DNA of 64,000 bases, taken from Bacteroidales bacterium (lineage in GTDB: Bacteria; Bacillota; Clostridia; Lachnospirales; Lachnospiraceae). The position numbers were made by a program, and so were the translations under genes. The stretch lies in assembly GCA_023664535.1 (NCBI GenBank), contig JAMPFJ010000005.1, positions 48,001 through 112,000 on the forward strand, in the 5' to 3' direction. Under the pieces are notes generated by a model that saw only the letters and a list, made by a program, of their open reading frames with translations, did no database searches and had not been told where the DNA came from. This document shows, one piece after another, positions 41,350-50,563 of this stretch (positions are counted from its first letter, which is position 1; each line of letters starts with the position of its first letter).

Positions 41350-43173
41350 TTACGGATTGGCGGGTTGGGCGTCGCCGCCGGAAGCCGCCTGGCTGCTGCC
41401 GGACTGACTGGTATCTGTCTGACCGCCGTCGTCGGGATTAGCGCCGGTATCACCAGAATCGCTGGCGCCGGTATCCGGTGTTCCCGCACCGATTGCCCAC
41501 ATATTGGAAATCTGTGCGCCTAAACGCTCGTAGTCCCATCCGACCTGGCTGCGTGCTTCACTGTTGGGGTCATTGACGTAAAATAATCCGTTCCGATAGT
41601 CCTTTATCAAAATGAAGTGCCCGGATTTGGTGAAATCGCCGGGGTTCATCGAACAGATGATGACTTTGCCTTCGTCAAGGGCTTCCGTCATATTATCCTT
41701 GCTGAGGGCAAGCTCGGAGGAGGTCAACCCCAGAGTGCGGGCACCGTCGGTCATTAAAGCCCATGACGTGTCGCCGTTTTCGTCAAGATATCCGCTGGCA
41801 ACACTGAAATCAGCGACTTTAATCGGATTCTTGCTGCCGTCGTGGTTCAAATAGGTATATGCCATGGACAGGCAGGTCGGTCCGCAGCCATTTATGCCGA
41901 TTATGCTGTTTCCGTAATCTGCATAGCCCCACTGTTCATCGTATTGCAGATAAAGCGGTACTTCTCCGTTTGGTACGTCCATGCTGAATTCCCCGTCAAA
42001 TACAATATTGATTTTTGCCGGATAATCTATGGCAAACTGTTTCATTTCCGGATTGATGGCGAGGCATTGTAAAATCTTGTCCGGATAAATGGCGGCGTTG
42101 TCACAGATGTTTTTGATGTCGGAATCTGTTTCCGCCTGGGCCTGTAGTAAGGCAATCGCCGCATCCCGTGTTTCCGGTAAATCCTTTGCCAGAATGGAGT
42201 CGTCAATATTGGCTTTAATTTCCTCTGTGGTCGGGGCTTCCGTAGTGCTGTCGGTCATCTGCTCCGTTTTTTTTGCTGCCGGCTTGTCTTTATGGAAATG
42301 CTTCCAGATGCCGGAAACCATTTTAACCAATCCCACAATAACCAAAATTAAGATGATGAGAAGGATGCTGCAACGGATGATTGCCTGCCTGCGCCGTTCT
42401 TTTCTCCGTCGTTCTCTTTCCGCACGCTTTCTTTTTCTGGCAGCCCGTTCTCTGCGGATATCCGCTAATTCGGCGTCGGTCAGTGGCGCTTTATTGGGGG
42501 AAACCCGTTGCTGTCCGGTATTGGCGGAGGGGGAAACGGGAGCTGCCGGATGCGGTCTGCTTCTGTCCTCCGGCGCCGTCTCAAAAAAGCTTAAGCTGAT
42601 ATCCTCGTAGGCATTGCCGGAATCCGGTGTGCCTGTGGCTTCTTCATATCCGTCCTCGTACATATATTCCGGAGCGGTGGGAGCGTAATTGTCCACATAT
42701 CCGCTTTCCGGAGCGGCAGAGGCGTAATCGCCGTCGTAACCGCTTTCGGAAGCTGCCGGAGCATAGCCGCCGGCATATCCGTTCTCGGAAGCAGCGGCAG
42801 AGTAATTGCCGGCATATCCGCCCTCGGAAGCAGCGGCAGAGTAATTGTTGGCATATCTGCTTTCCGGAGCGGCAGAAGCGTAATCGCCGTCGTAACCGCT
42901 TTCGGAAGCTGCCGGAGCATAGCCGTCAGCGTAACCGTCTTCGGAAGAGGGAAACGTATAATTGTCTCCGTAATCGTTTCCGGGAACGGAGGAGGTATAG
43001 GGTGCGGTCTGATAGTATTCCTCCGGTGCTGCCGTTTCCGGAGCCGGAGCGTATGTCCTGTTGTCGGGTTTCTCCGCAGAAGCGGTTTTACGGCTGTCTG
43101 TTGAGCCGGAGCCGTAAATTTCTCTTAAGTTTACTCTGGGACGGCTGTTATATCCGTCTTCATGTTCATTCAT
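41350..43173 (-). CDS. Membrane-anchored C39-like peptidase with repetitive N-terminus
   Basis: Protein of 607 residues; the minus-strand ATG at 43173 has AAGGTGGG upstream, and an in-frame ATG at 43230 does not. Residues about 35-185 are low-complexity repeats (GYDGDYASAAPES, NNYSAAASEGGYAG and similar units), followed by a basic stretch and one TM helix (IIRCSILLIILILVIVGLV, about 270-288), so the N-terminus is cytoplasmic. After a Thr/Glu linker comes a C39-like papain-fold domain (about 405-565) with INGCGPTCLSMAYTYL (catalytic Cys), GHFILIKDY (His) and YVNDPNSE (Asp). The C-terminal tail is Gly/Ser/Asp-rich. The target is unknown. Confidence 0.8.
   Translation of the reverse strand: MNEHEDGYNSRPRVNLREIYGSGSTDSRKTASAEKPDNRTYAPAPETAAPEEYYQTAPYTSSVPGNDYGDNYTFPSSEDGYADGYAPAASESGYDGDYASAAPESRYANNYSAAASEGGYAGNYSAAASENGYAGGYAPAASESGYDGDYASAAPESGYVDNYAPTAPEYMYEDGYEEATGTPDSGNAYEDISLSFFETAPEDRSRPHPAAPVSPSANTGQQRVSPNKAPLTDAELADIRRERAARKRKRAERERRRKERRRQAIIRCSILLIILILVIVGLVKMVSGIWKHFHKDKPAAKKTEQMTDSTTEAPTTEEIKANIDDSILAKDLPETRDAAIALLQAQAETDSDIKNICDNAAIYPDKILQCLAINPEMKQFAIDYPAKINIVFDGEFSMDVPNGEVPLYLQYDEQWGYADYGNSIIGINGCGPTCLSMAYTYLNHDGSKNPIKVADFSVASGYLDENGDTSWALMTDGARTLGLTSSELALSKDNMTEALDEGKVIICSMNPGDFTKSGHFILIKDYRNGLFYVNDPNSEARSQVGWDYERLGAQISNMWAIGAGTPDTGASDSGDTGANPDDGGQTDTSQSGSSQAASGGDAQPANP
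42640..42960. repeat. Tandem coding repeats in the C39-like gene
   Basis: Several units of about 51-57 bases encode Gly-Tyr-rich blocks of 17-19 residues (GYxGxYAxAAxES). Near-identical stretches recur at 42715-42770 and 42862-42930. Such repeats can change copy number by slippage or recombination. Confidence 0.8.
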
Positions 43174-43411
43174 ATTATCCCACCTTATGTAAATCGTATA
43201 TTTTTCTGTTGCGTTTTGCATGGTATCCATAAAACATTATCGTATATGGAAAATGAATATTTTGTTCATTATAACATGAAATGGGTAAAAAGATATAAAC
43301 ATTTTCTTAAATTATTCTGAAAGCGTCATGATTTGTGCTATACTGTAGATAAATCCGGCTGCTTGCAGGATAGAGTGCGGAAAGTAAAAACCAGAACAGG
43401 GAGGAATGTTT

Positions 43412-44638
43412 ATGGGAATGAATCAGACCCCGATGGGAAACCGTGTGCATATCGGTTTCTTCGGAAGAAGAAATGCAGGGAAATCCAGTCTTGTCAATGC
43501 AGTAACCGGGCAGGAGCTGGCGGTGGTTTCGGAGGTAAAAGGAACGACAACGGACCCGGTTTATAAGGCAATGGAGCTTTTGCCGTTAGGTCCGGTTGTC
43601 ATTATCGACACACCGGGAATAGATGATGAGGGCAGTCTGGGGGAACTGCGGATGCGGAAAACCAGGCAGGTGTTGAATAAAACGGATATTGCGGTATTGG
43701 TGGCGGACGGCGCAGAGGAAATTACCGGTGTGGAGGAGGAAATGCTGGCTCTTTTCCGGGAAAAGGAAGTCCCGTATCTGGTGGTGGAAAATAAGGCTGA
43801 TTTAGTGAAGGGGAGAGGAGATAAAAAACCGGAGGAGGAAAAAGCCCCCGGCGGTGCGGACAGGCTTGCCGTCAGCGCACTGACGGGAGAGGGAATAGAG
43901 GAATTAAAGGAAAAGCTTGCCCATAAGATAAAAGCGGAGGACGACCGGTCCGGTTTTGTCGGGGATTTGCTTCATCCCATGGATGTGGCGGTGCTGGTGG
44001 TTCCCCTTGATTCTGCTGCGCCGAAGGGCAGGCTGATTCTGCCGCAGCAGCAGGCGGTAAGGGATATTTTGGAGGCGGGTGCCGTTTCCGTTGTGGTACG
44101 GGATACGGAGCTGCGGCAGACGCTGGAAAGGCTGTCGAAAATGCCGGACATGGTGATTACGGACAGTCAGGTGTTTAAGCAGGTGGCGGAGGTTACGCCG
44201 GAGACGGTGCCGCTGACTTCATTTTCTATTCTGATGGCGAGAAAAAAGGGCTTTCTGAAAACGGCGGTAGGGGGCGTGCTGACTCTGGATGCCCTGCAGG
44301 ACGGCGATAAAATTCTGATTGCAGAGGGCTGTACCCATCACAGGCAATGTGAGGATATCGGGACGGTTAAGCTGCCGGGGTGGATAAGGAAGTACACCGG
44401 TAAGGAGCCGGAGTTTGTTTTCTGCTCCGGTGTTGAATTTCCGGAGGATTTATCCCCATACCGTCTTGTGGTTCACTGCGGAGGGTGTATGCTGAATGAA
44501 CGGGAAATGCGTTTTCGGATGAAGAGCGCAGTGGAGCAGGGAATACCGTTTACCAATTACGGAATCAGTATTGCCTATATGAATGGAATATTGAAGCGGA
44601 GTGTAGAAATGCTGCCGGAAGCGGCGGGTCTGCTATAA
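43412..44638 (+). CDS. hydF: [FeFe]-hydrogenase H-cluster maturation GTPase
   Basis: Protein of 408 residues from ATG 43412 (GGGAGG 7 bases upstream; ATG 43406 is too close to it). GTPase domain: FFGRRNAGKSSLVNAV (P-loop), IDTPGIDDEG (G3), NKAD (G4, in VVENKADLV). A dimerisation domain follows, then the C-terminal FeS-cluster domain with HCGGCMLNEREM (Cys-x-x-Cys) and a preceding CTHHRQCEDIG stretch with Cys/His. HydF is the scaffold on which HydE and HydG build the diiron subcluster before transfer to the hydrogenase. HydE, HydG and HydA are not in the window. Confidence 0.96.
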   Translation: MGMNQTPMGNRVHIGFFGRRNAGKSSLVNAVTGQELAVVSEVKGTTTDPVYKAMELLPLGPVVIIDTPGIDDEGSLGELRMRKTRQVLNKTDIAVLVADGAEEITGVEEEMLALFREKEVPYLVVENKADLVKGRGDKKPEEEKAPGGADRLAVSALTGEGIEELKEKLAHKIKAEDDRSGFVGDLLHPMDVAVLVVPLDSAAPKGRLILPQQQAVRDILEAGAVSVVVRDTELRQTLERLSKMPDMVITDSQVFKQVAEVTPETVPLTSFSILMARKKGFLKTAVGGVLTLDALQDGDKILIAEGCTHHRQCEDIGTVKLPGWIRKYTGKEPEFVFCSGVEFPEDLSPYRLVVHCGGCMLNEREMRFRMKSAVEQGIPFTNYGISIAYMNGILKRSVEMLPEAAGLL

Positions 44639-44653
44639 ATGGAAAATCCGCTA

Positions 44654-44701
44654 AAAAGGAGCCGTTCCATGAAAACATCTGTTTTCCGGGCGGCTCCTTT
44701 T
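44654..44701. terminator. Bidirectional terminator between hydF and sod
   Basis: AAAAGGAGCCG (44654-44664) pairs with CGGCTCCTTTT (44691-44701); A/T tracts on both sides serve the converging genes. Confidence 0.85.
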
Positions 44702-44703
44702 GC

Positions 44704-45327
44704 CTAGCTGTCTTTCATCAGCGACATGTAACGGGCACCGACAAAATCCCAGTTTATCAGATTGAACCAGTTGTCGACATAATCCGGACGACGGTTCTGG
44801 TATTGCAGATAGTAGGCGTGTTCCCATACATCGATGCATAAAAGCGGAGTCACGGTAAGGGAAATCGGCGTATCCTGGTTTGGCGTGGCAATGATTTCCA
44901 GTTTACCGTTGCTGAGAATCAGCCATCCGTAGCCGGAGCCGAACTGATTAACCGCAGCGGCGGTAAGCTCTGCCCGGAACTGCTCGATGGAGCCGAAGGA
45001 GGAGTTGATGGCGAGTGCCAGTTTATCCGTGGGAAGCTCGCAGTCGGCAAAGTTCATACAGGCGAAATAGAGCTCGTGGTTGTATACGCCGCCGGCATTG
45101 TTTCGGATTGCAGTTTTTGCTTCGTTAGGAAGCTCGTCGGTGTTAATCAGAAGTTCATCCAAAGACATATTTTGAAGATTTGGATAATTCTTTAAAATAT
45201 CATTTAATTTATTCACATAGGTTACATAGTGCTTATCATGATGGAAATGCAGAATTTCTTCACACAGGTACGGCTCTAAAGCGTTATATTCGTAAGGAAG
45301 AGGTTCTGCTTCAAATGGATAGTTCAT
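44704..45327 (-). CDS. sodA: Fe/Mn superoxide dismutase
   Basis: Protein of 207 residues. Metal ligands are His in ILHFHHDKHYVTYVN (about residue 27), His in NNAGGVYNHELYF (about 82), and Asp and His in DVWEHAYYLQY (about 165 and 169). It converts superoxide to peroxide and oxygen in the cytoplasm. The usual GPHxPxxxF-type substrate-channel blocks are somewhat diverged (NYPFEAEPLPYEYNALEPY). GAAAGGAGC precedes the ATG. It is monocistronic and convergent with hydF. Metal preference cannot be settled from sequence alone. Confidence 0.93.
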   Translation of the reverse strand: MNYPFEAEPLPYEYNALEPYLCEEILHFHHDKHYVTYVNKLNDILKNYPNLQNMSLDELLINTDELPNEAKTAIRNNAGGVYNHELYFACMNFADCELPTDKLALAINSSFGSIEQFRAELTAAAVNQFGSGYGWLILSNGKLEIIATPNQDTPISLTVTPLLCIDVWEHAYYLQYQNRRPDYVDNWFNLINWDFVGARYMSLMKDS

Positions 45328-45495
45328 AGTATGCTCCTTTCAAGGTAGATTTCGGGGCAAATTGCCTGATATATTGCTATGTCAATAGGATATGCGGAAA
45401 TGGAAAAAATATGTGCCGGTTTTTGCAATTAAAATACGGGCGGAAAACCGGCAGATACCGGAAAATAATGGAAGTGAATAAAACTGACAAAAAAA

Positions 45496-45524
45496 TTGCG
45501 GAAAAGTAATAATTTTGTTATAAT
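45496..45524 (+). promoter_or_regulatory. Promoter of the coiled-coil protein gene
   Basis: TTGCGG 45496-45501, 17-bp spacer, extended -10 TGTTATAAT ending 45524. The 45328-45622 interval otherwise shows no gene. Confidence 0.7.
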
Positions 45525-45622
45525 CTATTTCAACTATGAAATTTTTTGCTCAGAATGATGAACGGAATGGTATACGGAAAGATGAGTAATGTTCAACGCG
45601 GGAAAAGCGGGAGGAAGATACA

Positions 45623-47029
45623 ATGGCAACGATTGCAGAGAAGAGCAGAACAAAAGAGATTATTGACCGGTTACAGGGAATTATAGACAGTGCGTCGCCG
45701 ATGCCGCTAGGCGCCGGCAAGGTTGTAGTTTATAAGGATGAGGTGCAGTCACTCCTGACGGAGCTTGCAACACAGATGGAAATCGAGTTAAAAACCTATC
45801 ATGAGGTAAACGACAGAAAAGGCAAGATTATTAACGAGGCGAAAAAGGAAGCGGAGCAGATTATTTATCAGGCGGAGCATACTGCCAGCCGGATGCGGGT
45901 GAATAAGCGGGCGACCAATGTGGCGCCGCTTGATTATGAGCAGTTGGATGAGGAAGAGCGGAATGCTCTTGGAAATGCCAATGAAATTTATGCGGCGTCG
46001 TTGATTTATACCGATGAAATGCTGACGGAGGTTACGGATATGATTGCCGATGCGTATAACAATATCCGGAGCGATTATGAGGTAATTTTACAGGTAATGG
46101 AGGAAAAGCTGAATATTATCAACAGCAACCGTGCGGAATTGATGGACGGTCTGCAGGAAATGGAGCTGGAAGACCGTGGCCAGCAGATTTTGGAAATCGG
46201 AAAATTATTGTCCGATGAGCTTTATAATTCCAGAATGAAAGCGAGAATGAATTCCGATGAATACGAGGACGGAAGTGTTCAGTTAAGATTGGATTTACAG
46301 GAGGAGCAGGAAGAGAAAACCCGGCAGGCAGAAGCGGTTGCCCAGCAGGCGGTTGCTGCACTGGCAGAGGTTACCGCAGAACGTGATGCGCTGATGGCGA
46401 CGGTGAGCCAGATGAAACAGGAGGGGATGCGGCAGACAGTACGCCAGATGAAGGCGGCATCGGCTGCCGATACGTTATCCGGTAAAGCGGCGGTTCGGCC
46501 GTCAGCGGAAGCCGCAAAGGAGTCTCCGGCAGAGGAAGCGGAAGAAGAATATGAGATTGTTTATGTCAGCGAGGATGAGCTGGAGGAGGGCGAGGAGTAC
46601 GAGATAGAGTACGTGGATGACGAGGAATACGAGGAGAGGGTAAAGAGTGAAAATGCCCATACCGTGCAGGCGAAAGAGAAGACAGCCGGTGACAAAACGG
46701 CAGATGGGGAAACCGTTCCGATTATCCCGCATTTTAAAAAATCTGAAAAGATTGCCAGCGCTTCCTCCGAGCAGATTGCCAAAATGGCAACGGCAATTAC
46801 GACGGAGAAAAAATACAGCGGGTTAATCAGCCGCGCCGTTGCGGAGCGTGAAAAAGCGGAAGCCCCGGTGAAAGTGGAAAAAACGGATACCATACAGAAA
46901 CCGGAAGAGAAGAGAACGGATGCCGCCGAGCCGAAAAAGGATGAGGATATCAAAACCGATGCATTGGGAAATGAATATGTACAGGCGACGATGAAGTTTG
47001 ATGAGGATTATGAAATTATGGAGTTTTAG
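45623..47029 (+). CDS. Acidic coiled-coil protein of unknown function
   Basis: Protein of 468 residues, without signal peptide or membrane segment. Residues about 1-25 form a helix (EIIDRLQGIIDSA); long coiled coils follow at about 55-95 and 140-290 (VMEEKLNIINSNRAELMDGL; EEQEEKTRQAEAVAQQAVAA); then a very acidic stretch (EEEYEIVYVSEDELEEGEEY) and a Lys/Glu-rich tail. The first 95 residues resemble DivIVA/V-ATPase subunit H-like helical proteins often found in Lachnospiraceae, but I cannot assign a function. It stands 3 bp ahead of a thioesterase gene, in one operon. Confidence 0.7.
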   Translation: MATIAEKSRTKEIIDRLQGIIDSASPMPLGAGKVVVYKDEVQSLLTELATQMEIELKTYHEVNDRKGKIINEAKKEAEQIIYQAEHTASRMRVNKRATNVAPLDYEQLDEEERNALGNANEIYAASLIYTDEMLTEVTDMIADAYNNIRSDYEVILQVMEEKLNIINSNRAELMDGLQEMELEDRGQQILEIGKLLSDELYNSRMKARMNSDEYEDGSVQLRLDLQEEQEEKTRQAEAVAQQAVAALAEVTAERDALMATVSQMKQEGMRQTVRQMKAASAADTLSGKAAVRPSAEAAKESPAEEAEEEYEIVYVSEDELEEGEEYEIEYVDDEEYEERVKSENAHTVQAKEKTAGDKTADGETVPIIPHFKKSEKIASASSEQIAKMATAITTEKKYSGLISRAVAEREKAEAPVKVEKTDTIQKPEEKRTDAAEPKKDEDIKTDALGNEYVQATMKFDEDYEIMEF

Positions 47030-47032
47030 AAA

Positions 47033-47503
47033 ATGGAGATTGAGATTTTCAAGAGGAAGATAAACTACTATGAAACGGATAAAATGCAGGTGGTGCATCA
47101 CTCCAATTATATCCGCTTTTTGGAGGAGTGCAGAATGGATTTTCTCCGGCAGCTTCATCTGGATTATGAACGGATGGAAGAAAAGGGACTGATGATACCG
47201 GTGCTGGGGGTGGAATGCAGCTACAAGACGCCGGTAAGGTTCGGAGAAACCATTTGCATTGTGCCCAAGCTGGAACGCTTTCATGGGGTGAAGTTTGATA
47301 TGAGCTACCGTATTTATTCGGAAGATTTTACCGTATTACATAATGAAGCGGCAAGTTCCCATTGTTTTGTGGATTTTGATTTTAAACCTGTGCGTTTAAA
47401 GCGGGATTATCCGGAAATTTATGAAACAATGTATGCGCTTGTGGGAAAGGATTTTATGCCGTCAGCCTCTTTTTTGGATAGAATGTCAAAAAACAGGAAA
47501 TAA
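47033..47503 (+). CDS. Acyl-CoA thioesterase, 4HBT/YbgC-like hotdog fold
   Basis: Protein of 156 residues with the YbgC-type signature YYETDKMQVVHHSNYIRFLEE, where the Asp (Y-E-T-D) is the catalytic acid, then VECSYKTPVRFGETI and a C-terminal strand. It hydrolyses acyl-CoA or acyl-ACP thioesters in the cytoplasm; chain length is unknown. It is translationally close to the upstream coiled-coil gene (3 bp), which gives no functional hint. Confidence 0.88.
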   Translation: MEIEIFKRKINYYETDKMQVVHHSNYIRFLEECRMDFLRQLHLDYERMEEKGLMIPVLGVECSYKTPVRFGETICIVPKLERFHGVKFDMSYRIYSEDFTVLHNEAASSHCFVDFDFKPVRLKRDYPEIYETMYALVGKDFMPSASFLDRMSKNRK

Positions 47504-47695
47504 ATTATTAAAATAGGATAGTAAAACGACAGGGCAAAAAATAGGGACTTGTGCATATTGTATAAAAAACACCCGAAAAAACGACAGAAAAATGAAAAAA
47601 ACATGCTTGAAAGCGGACTTTTGCTGAGAAAATTAACAAAATTTGAGAAGAATATGTTAAAGTGCATAAAAAATCTTTCATTTTTGTTACGTTAA

Positions 47696-47704
47696 TGTTA
47701 TAAT
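47696..47704 (+). promoter_or_regulatory. Extended -10 promoter of glgCD
   Basis: TGTTATAAT (47696-47704) lies 33 bases ahead of ATG 47737. No good -35 at 17 bp. The interval 47504-47695 is AT-rich without a gene. Confidence 0.6.
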
Positions 47705-47736
47705 TAACATATATTCTTGCGTAAAGGGGTGACACT

Positions 47737-49011
47737 ATGATAAAAAAAGAAATGATAGCTATGCTTTTGGCGGGTGGACAGGGAAGCAGACTCGGTGTAC
47801 TCACGTCAAAGCTTGCTAAACCTGCAGTTGCCTTTGGTGGAAAGTATAAAATTATTGATTTTCCGCTAAGTAACTGTATCAACTCAGGAATCGATACAGT
47901 AGGGGTGCTGACACAATACAGACCGCTTCGGCTGAACCAGCATATTGGGATTGGTATTCCCTGGGATTTGGACCGTAGTATCGGAGGAGTGACCGTATTA
48001 CCGCCATATGAGAAGAGTACGAACAGTCAGTGGTATACCGGCACGGCAAATGCAATTTACCAGAATCTGGAGTATATTGATTATTATAATCCGGAATATG
48101 TATTGATTCTGTCCGGCGACCATATCTACAAGATGGATTATGAAGTGATGCTGGATTTCCATAAATCGATGGAAGCGGATATTACACTTGCCACATATGA
48201 AGTACCGATGGAAGAGGCAAGTCGTTTTGGTGTGGTCATTACTGACGGGAACGGAGTAATTCAGGAATTTGAGGAGAAACCGGAAAAGCCGAGAAGTAAT
48301 AAAGCGTCTATGGGTATCTATATCTTTAAGTGGAGCGTGCTGAAAAATGCATTGCAGGAGCTTAAGGATGTTCCTTCCTGTGACTTTGGTAAGCATATTA
48401 TTCCGCATTGCCATGAACAGGGAGCGAAGGTAGTGGCCTATGACTTTAAGGGATATTGGAAAGATGTAGGAACCCTTGGCTCATATTGGGAAGCCAATAT
48501 GGAGCTGGTAGATATTATCCCGGAATTTAATCTGTATGAGGAGTTTTGGAGAATTTATACGAAGAGTGATATTTTACCGCCGCAGTATGTTGACGAGGCA
48601 GGGAAAGTGACGGAGAGTATTGTGGGCGAAGGTACCGAGGTTTACGGGGAGGTCAGCCATTGTGTAATCGGTTCCGGCGTTACCATAGGAAAGGGAGCGG
48701 TGGTTAAGGACTCCATTATCATGAACGGAACGGTAATCGGTGAAGGCGCTGTTGTGAATAAAGCGATTATTGCCGAGGATGTTGAAGTCGGCAATAATGT
48801 TGAGCTGGGTGTTGGCGAAGCGGTTCCGAACGAACTCAAACCAAACATATATTCTTTTGGGCTGGTTACGATTGGCGAGAATTCCACAATTCCGGACGGA
48901 GTGAAGGTGGGAAAGAATACGGCTATTTTTGGTCCTACAGATAAATCTGAATATCCGGACGGATTGTTGAAGAGTGGTTCTAGTTTGATAAAGGTAGGTG
49001 ACTTAGCATGA
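47737..49011 (+). CDS. glgC: Glucose-1-phosphate adenylyltransferase
   Basis: Protein of 424 residues; makes ADP-glucose from glucose-1-phosphate and ATP, the first committed step in glycogen synthesis. Nucleotidyltransferase signature [24 protein letters not shown], then [36 protein letters not shown], and a C-terminal left-handed beta helix (about 290-424) with hexapeptide repeats. AAAGGGGTGA precedes the ATG. The last bases overlap glgD (ATGA). Other glycogen genes (glgA, glgB, glgP) are not in the window. Confidence 0.97.
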   Translation: MIKKEMIAMLLAGGQGSRLGVLTSKLAKPAVAFGGKYKIIDFPLSNCINSGIDTVGVLTQYRPLRLNQHIGIGIPWDLDRSIGGVTVLPPYEKSTNSQWYTGTANAIYQNLEYIDYYNPEYVLILSGDHIYKMDYEVMLDFHKSMEADITLATYEVPMEEASRFGVVITDGNGVIQEFEEKPEKPRSNKASMGIYIFKWSVLKNALQELKDVPSCDFGKHIIPHCHEQGAKVVAYDFKGYWKDVGTLGSYWEANMELVDIIPEFNLYEEFWRIYTKSDILPPQYVDEAGKVTESIVGEGTEVYGEVSHCVIGSGVTIGKGAVVKDSIIMNGTVIGEGAVVNKAIIAEDVEVGNNVELGVGEAVPNELKPNIYSFGLVTIGENSTIPDGVKVGKNTAIFGPTDKSEYPDGLLKSGSSLIKVGDLA

Positions 49012-50132
49012 GAGCAATCGGAATAATTTTAGCAGGTGGTAACAGCAGCAGAATGGGAGAGTTATCTGCAAAAAGAGCGGTAGCGGCAATGCCTGTCACG
49101 GGAAGCTATCGCGCAATAGATTTTTCGTTGAGTAACATGACCAACTCACATATTCAGAAGGTTGCTGTATTTACACAGTATAATTCACGCTCGCTGAATG
49201 AGCATCTGAATTCCTCCAAGTGGTGGGATTTTGGTAGAAAGCAGGGCGGTTTGTACGTATTTACACCGACAATTACCACGGCAAATAATACATGGTATCA
49301 GGGAACAGCTGATGCGCTGTATCAGAATATCAGCTTTTTAAAGGACAGCCATGAACCGTATGTCGTTATTGCAAGCGGCGACGGAGTTTATAAATTGGAT
49401 TATAATAAGGTATTGGAGGAGCATATTAAAAAGGGTGCGGATATTACCATTGTCTGTAAAGACATTAATCCGGAAGACGATGATGTGAGCCGTTTTGGTG
49501 TGGTAAAATGTAATGAGGACATGCAGGTGGTTGATTTTGAGGAAAAACCACTGGTAGCGCAGACGTCTACGGCATCCATCGGGGTGTATGTTATCCGGAG
49601 AAGACAGCTGATTGAGCTTCTCGAAGCCTGTGCAAAGGAGGGAAGGACGGACTTTGTTAAGGATATTCTGATTCGTTATAAGAATGTTAAGAAGATATAT
49701 GCATATAAGATGGATTCTTATTGGAGAAATATCGGGACAATTGATTCTTACTATAAGACGAATATGGATTTCCTGCAAAAGGATATTCGGGATTATTTCT
49801 TCCGGCAGTATCCGGATGTATATTCCAAAGTGGATGATTTACCGCCGGCAAAATATAATGGGGATGCCGTGGTAAATAACAGCTTGATTGCCAGTGGATG
49901 TATTGTGAATGGTACGGTAGAAAATTCCGTATTGTTCAAGAAGGTATACGTAGGCAATAATTGTGTAATCCGTAATTCAATAATCTTAAATGACGTGCAT
50001 ATTGGGGATAATTCAGTCATTGAGAACTGTATCATAGAAAGTCGTGATACACTGCGGGCGAACACAATTCATACCGCAGAACAGGGTCAGATAAAAGTAG
50101 TTGTGGAGAAGAATTTCCGCTATGCATTATAA
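49008..50132 (+). CDS. glgD: Glucose-1-phosphate adenylyltransferase subunit GlgD
   Basis: Protein of 374 residues, a GlgC paralogue. It keeps the fold ([51 protein letters not shown]) but the catalytic-site residues differ: GGNSSRMG in place of GGxGxRL, and SGDGVYK in place of SGDHIYK. In Firmicutes GlgD is a regulatory partner that boosts GlgC in a mixed tetramer. It is coupled to glgC by a 4-base overlap. Confidence 0.95.
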   Translation: MRAIGIILAGGNSSRMGELSAKRAVAAMPVTGSYRAIDFSLSNMTNSHIQKVAVFTQYNSRSLNEHLNSSKWWDFGRKQGGLYVFTPTITTANNTWYQGTADALYQNISFLKDSHEPYVVIASGDGVYKLDYNKVLEEHIKKGADITIVCKDINPEDDDVSRFGVVKCNEDMQVVDFEEKPLVAQTSTASIGVYVIRRRQLIELLEACAKEGRTDFVKDILIRYKNVKKIYAYKMDSYWRNIGTIDSYYKTNMDFLQKDIRDYFFRQYPDVYSKVDDLPPAKYNGDAVVNNSLIASGCIVNGTVENSVLFKKVYVGNNCVIRNSIILNDVHIGDNSVIENCIIESRDTLRANTIHTAEQGQIKVVVEKNFRYAL

Positions 50133-50182
50133 GTTCTTTTCTGGAGAGGAACAGAGTCATATAATACAAAGGGGTGGAACAA

Positions 50183-50461
50183 ATGGAGATTACAGATATC
50201 AGATTAAAGAAAGTTACAAAAGAGGGTAAAATGAAAGCGATTGTATCCATTACGCTGGATAATGAATTTGCAGTACATGATATTAAGGTGATTGAGGGAG
50301 AGAAGGGGCTCTTTATTGCAATGCCGAGTCGTAAAGCCGCAGATGGGGATTACAGGGATATCGCACATCCAATCAATCAGGGGGCGAGAGAGCGGATTCA
50401 GACTTTGATTTTAGCAGAGTATGAGAAGGCGATTTTAGATGCGGATGAACCGGCTGTGTAA
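50183..50461 (+). CDS. spoVG: Septation/sporulation regulator SpoVG
   Basis: Protein of 92 residues from ATG 50183; GTG 50174 is in frame but the AAAGGGGTGG box serves the ATG, and known SpoVG proteins begin at M-E-[IV]-T-D. Signature [20 protein letters not shown] and [19 protein letters not shown]. SpoVG binds RNA and DNA and affects septation, sporulation and virulence traits. In Bacillus it precedes gcaD/glmU; here a secreted LRR gene has come between. Confidence 0.96.
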   Translation: MEITDIRLKKVTKEGKMKAIVSITLDNEFAVHDIKVIEGEKGLFIAMPSRKAADGDYRDIAHPINQGARERIQTLILAEYEKAILDADEPAV

Positions 50462-50478
50462 TGAGATAAGATTGCTGG

Positions 50479-50527
50479 AGAAGGGGCTGTCGCACGAAGG
50501 GAATATCTTCTTGGTGCGGCGGCTCTT
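50479..50527 (+). terminator. Terminator of spoVG
   Basis: Long stem with G-U pairs (GGGCTGTCGCAC with GTGCGGCGGCTC) ending in CTCTTTG; the T tail is short. Its sequence resembles the terminator at 34328-34369. Confidence 0.65.
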
Positions 50528-50563
50528 TGGCTGTTTGCTTGTGTTAAAGAGAGGAGAGAACGG

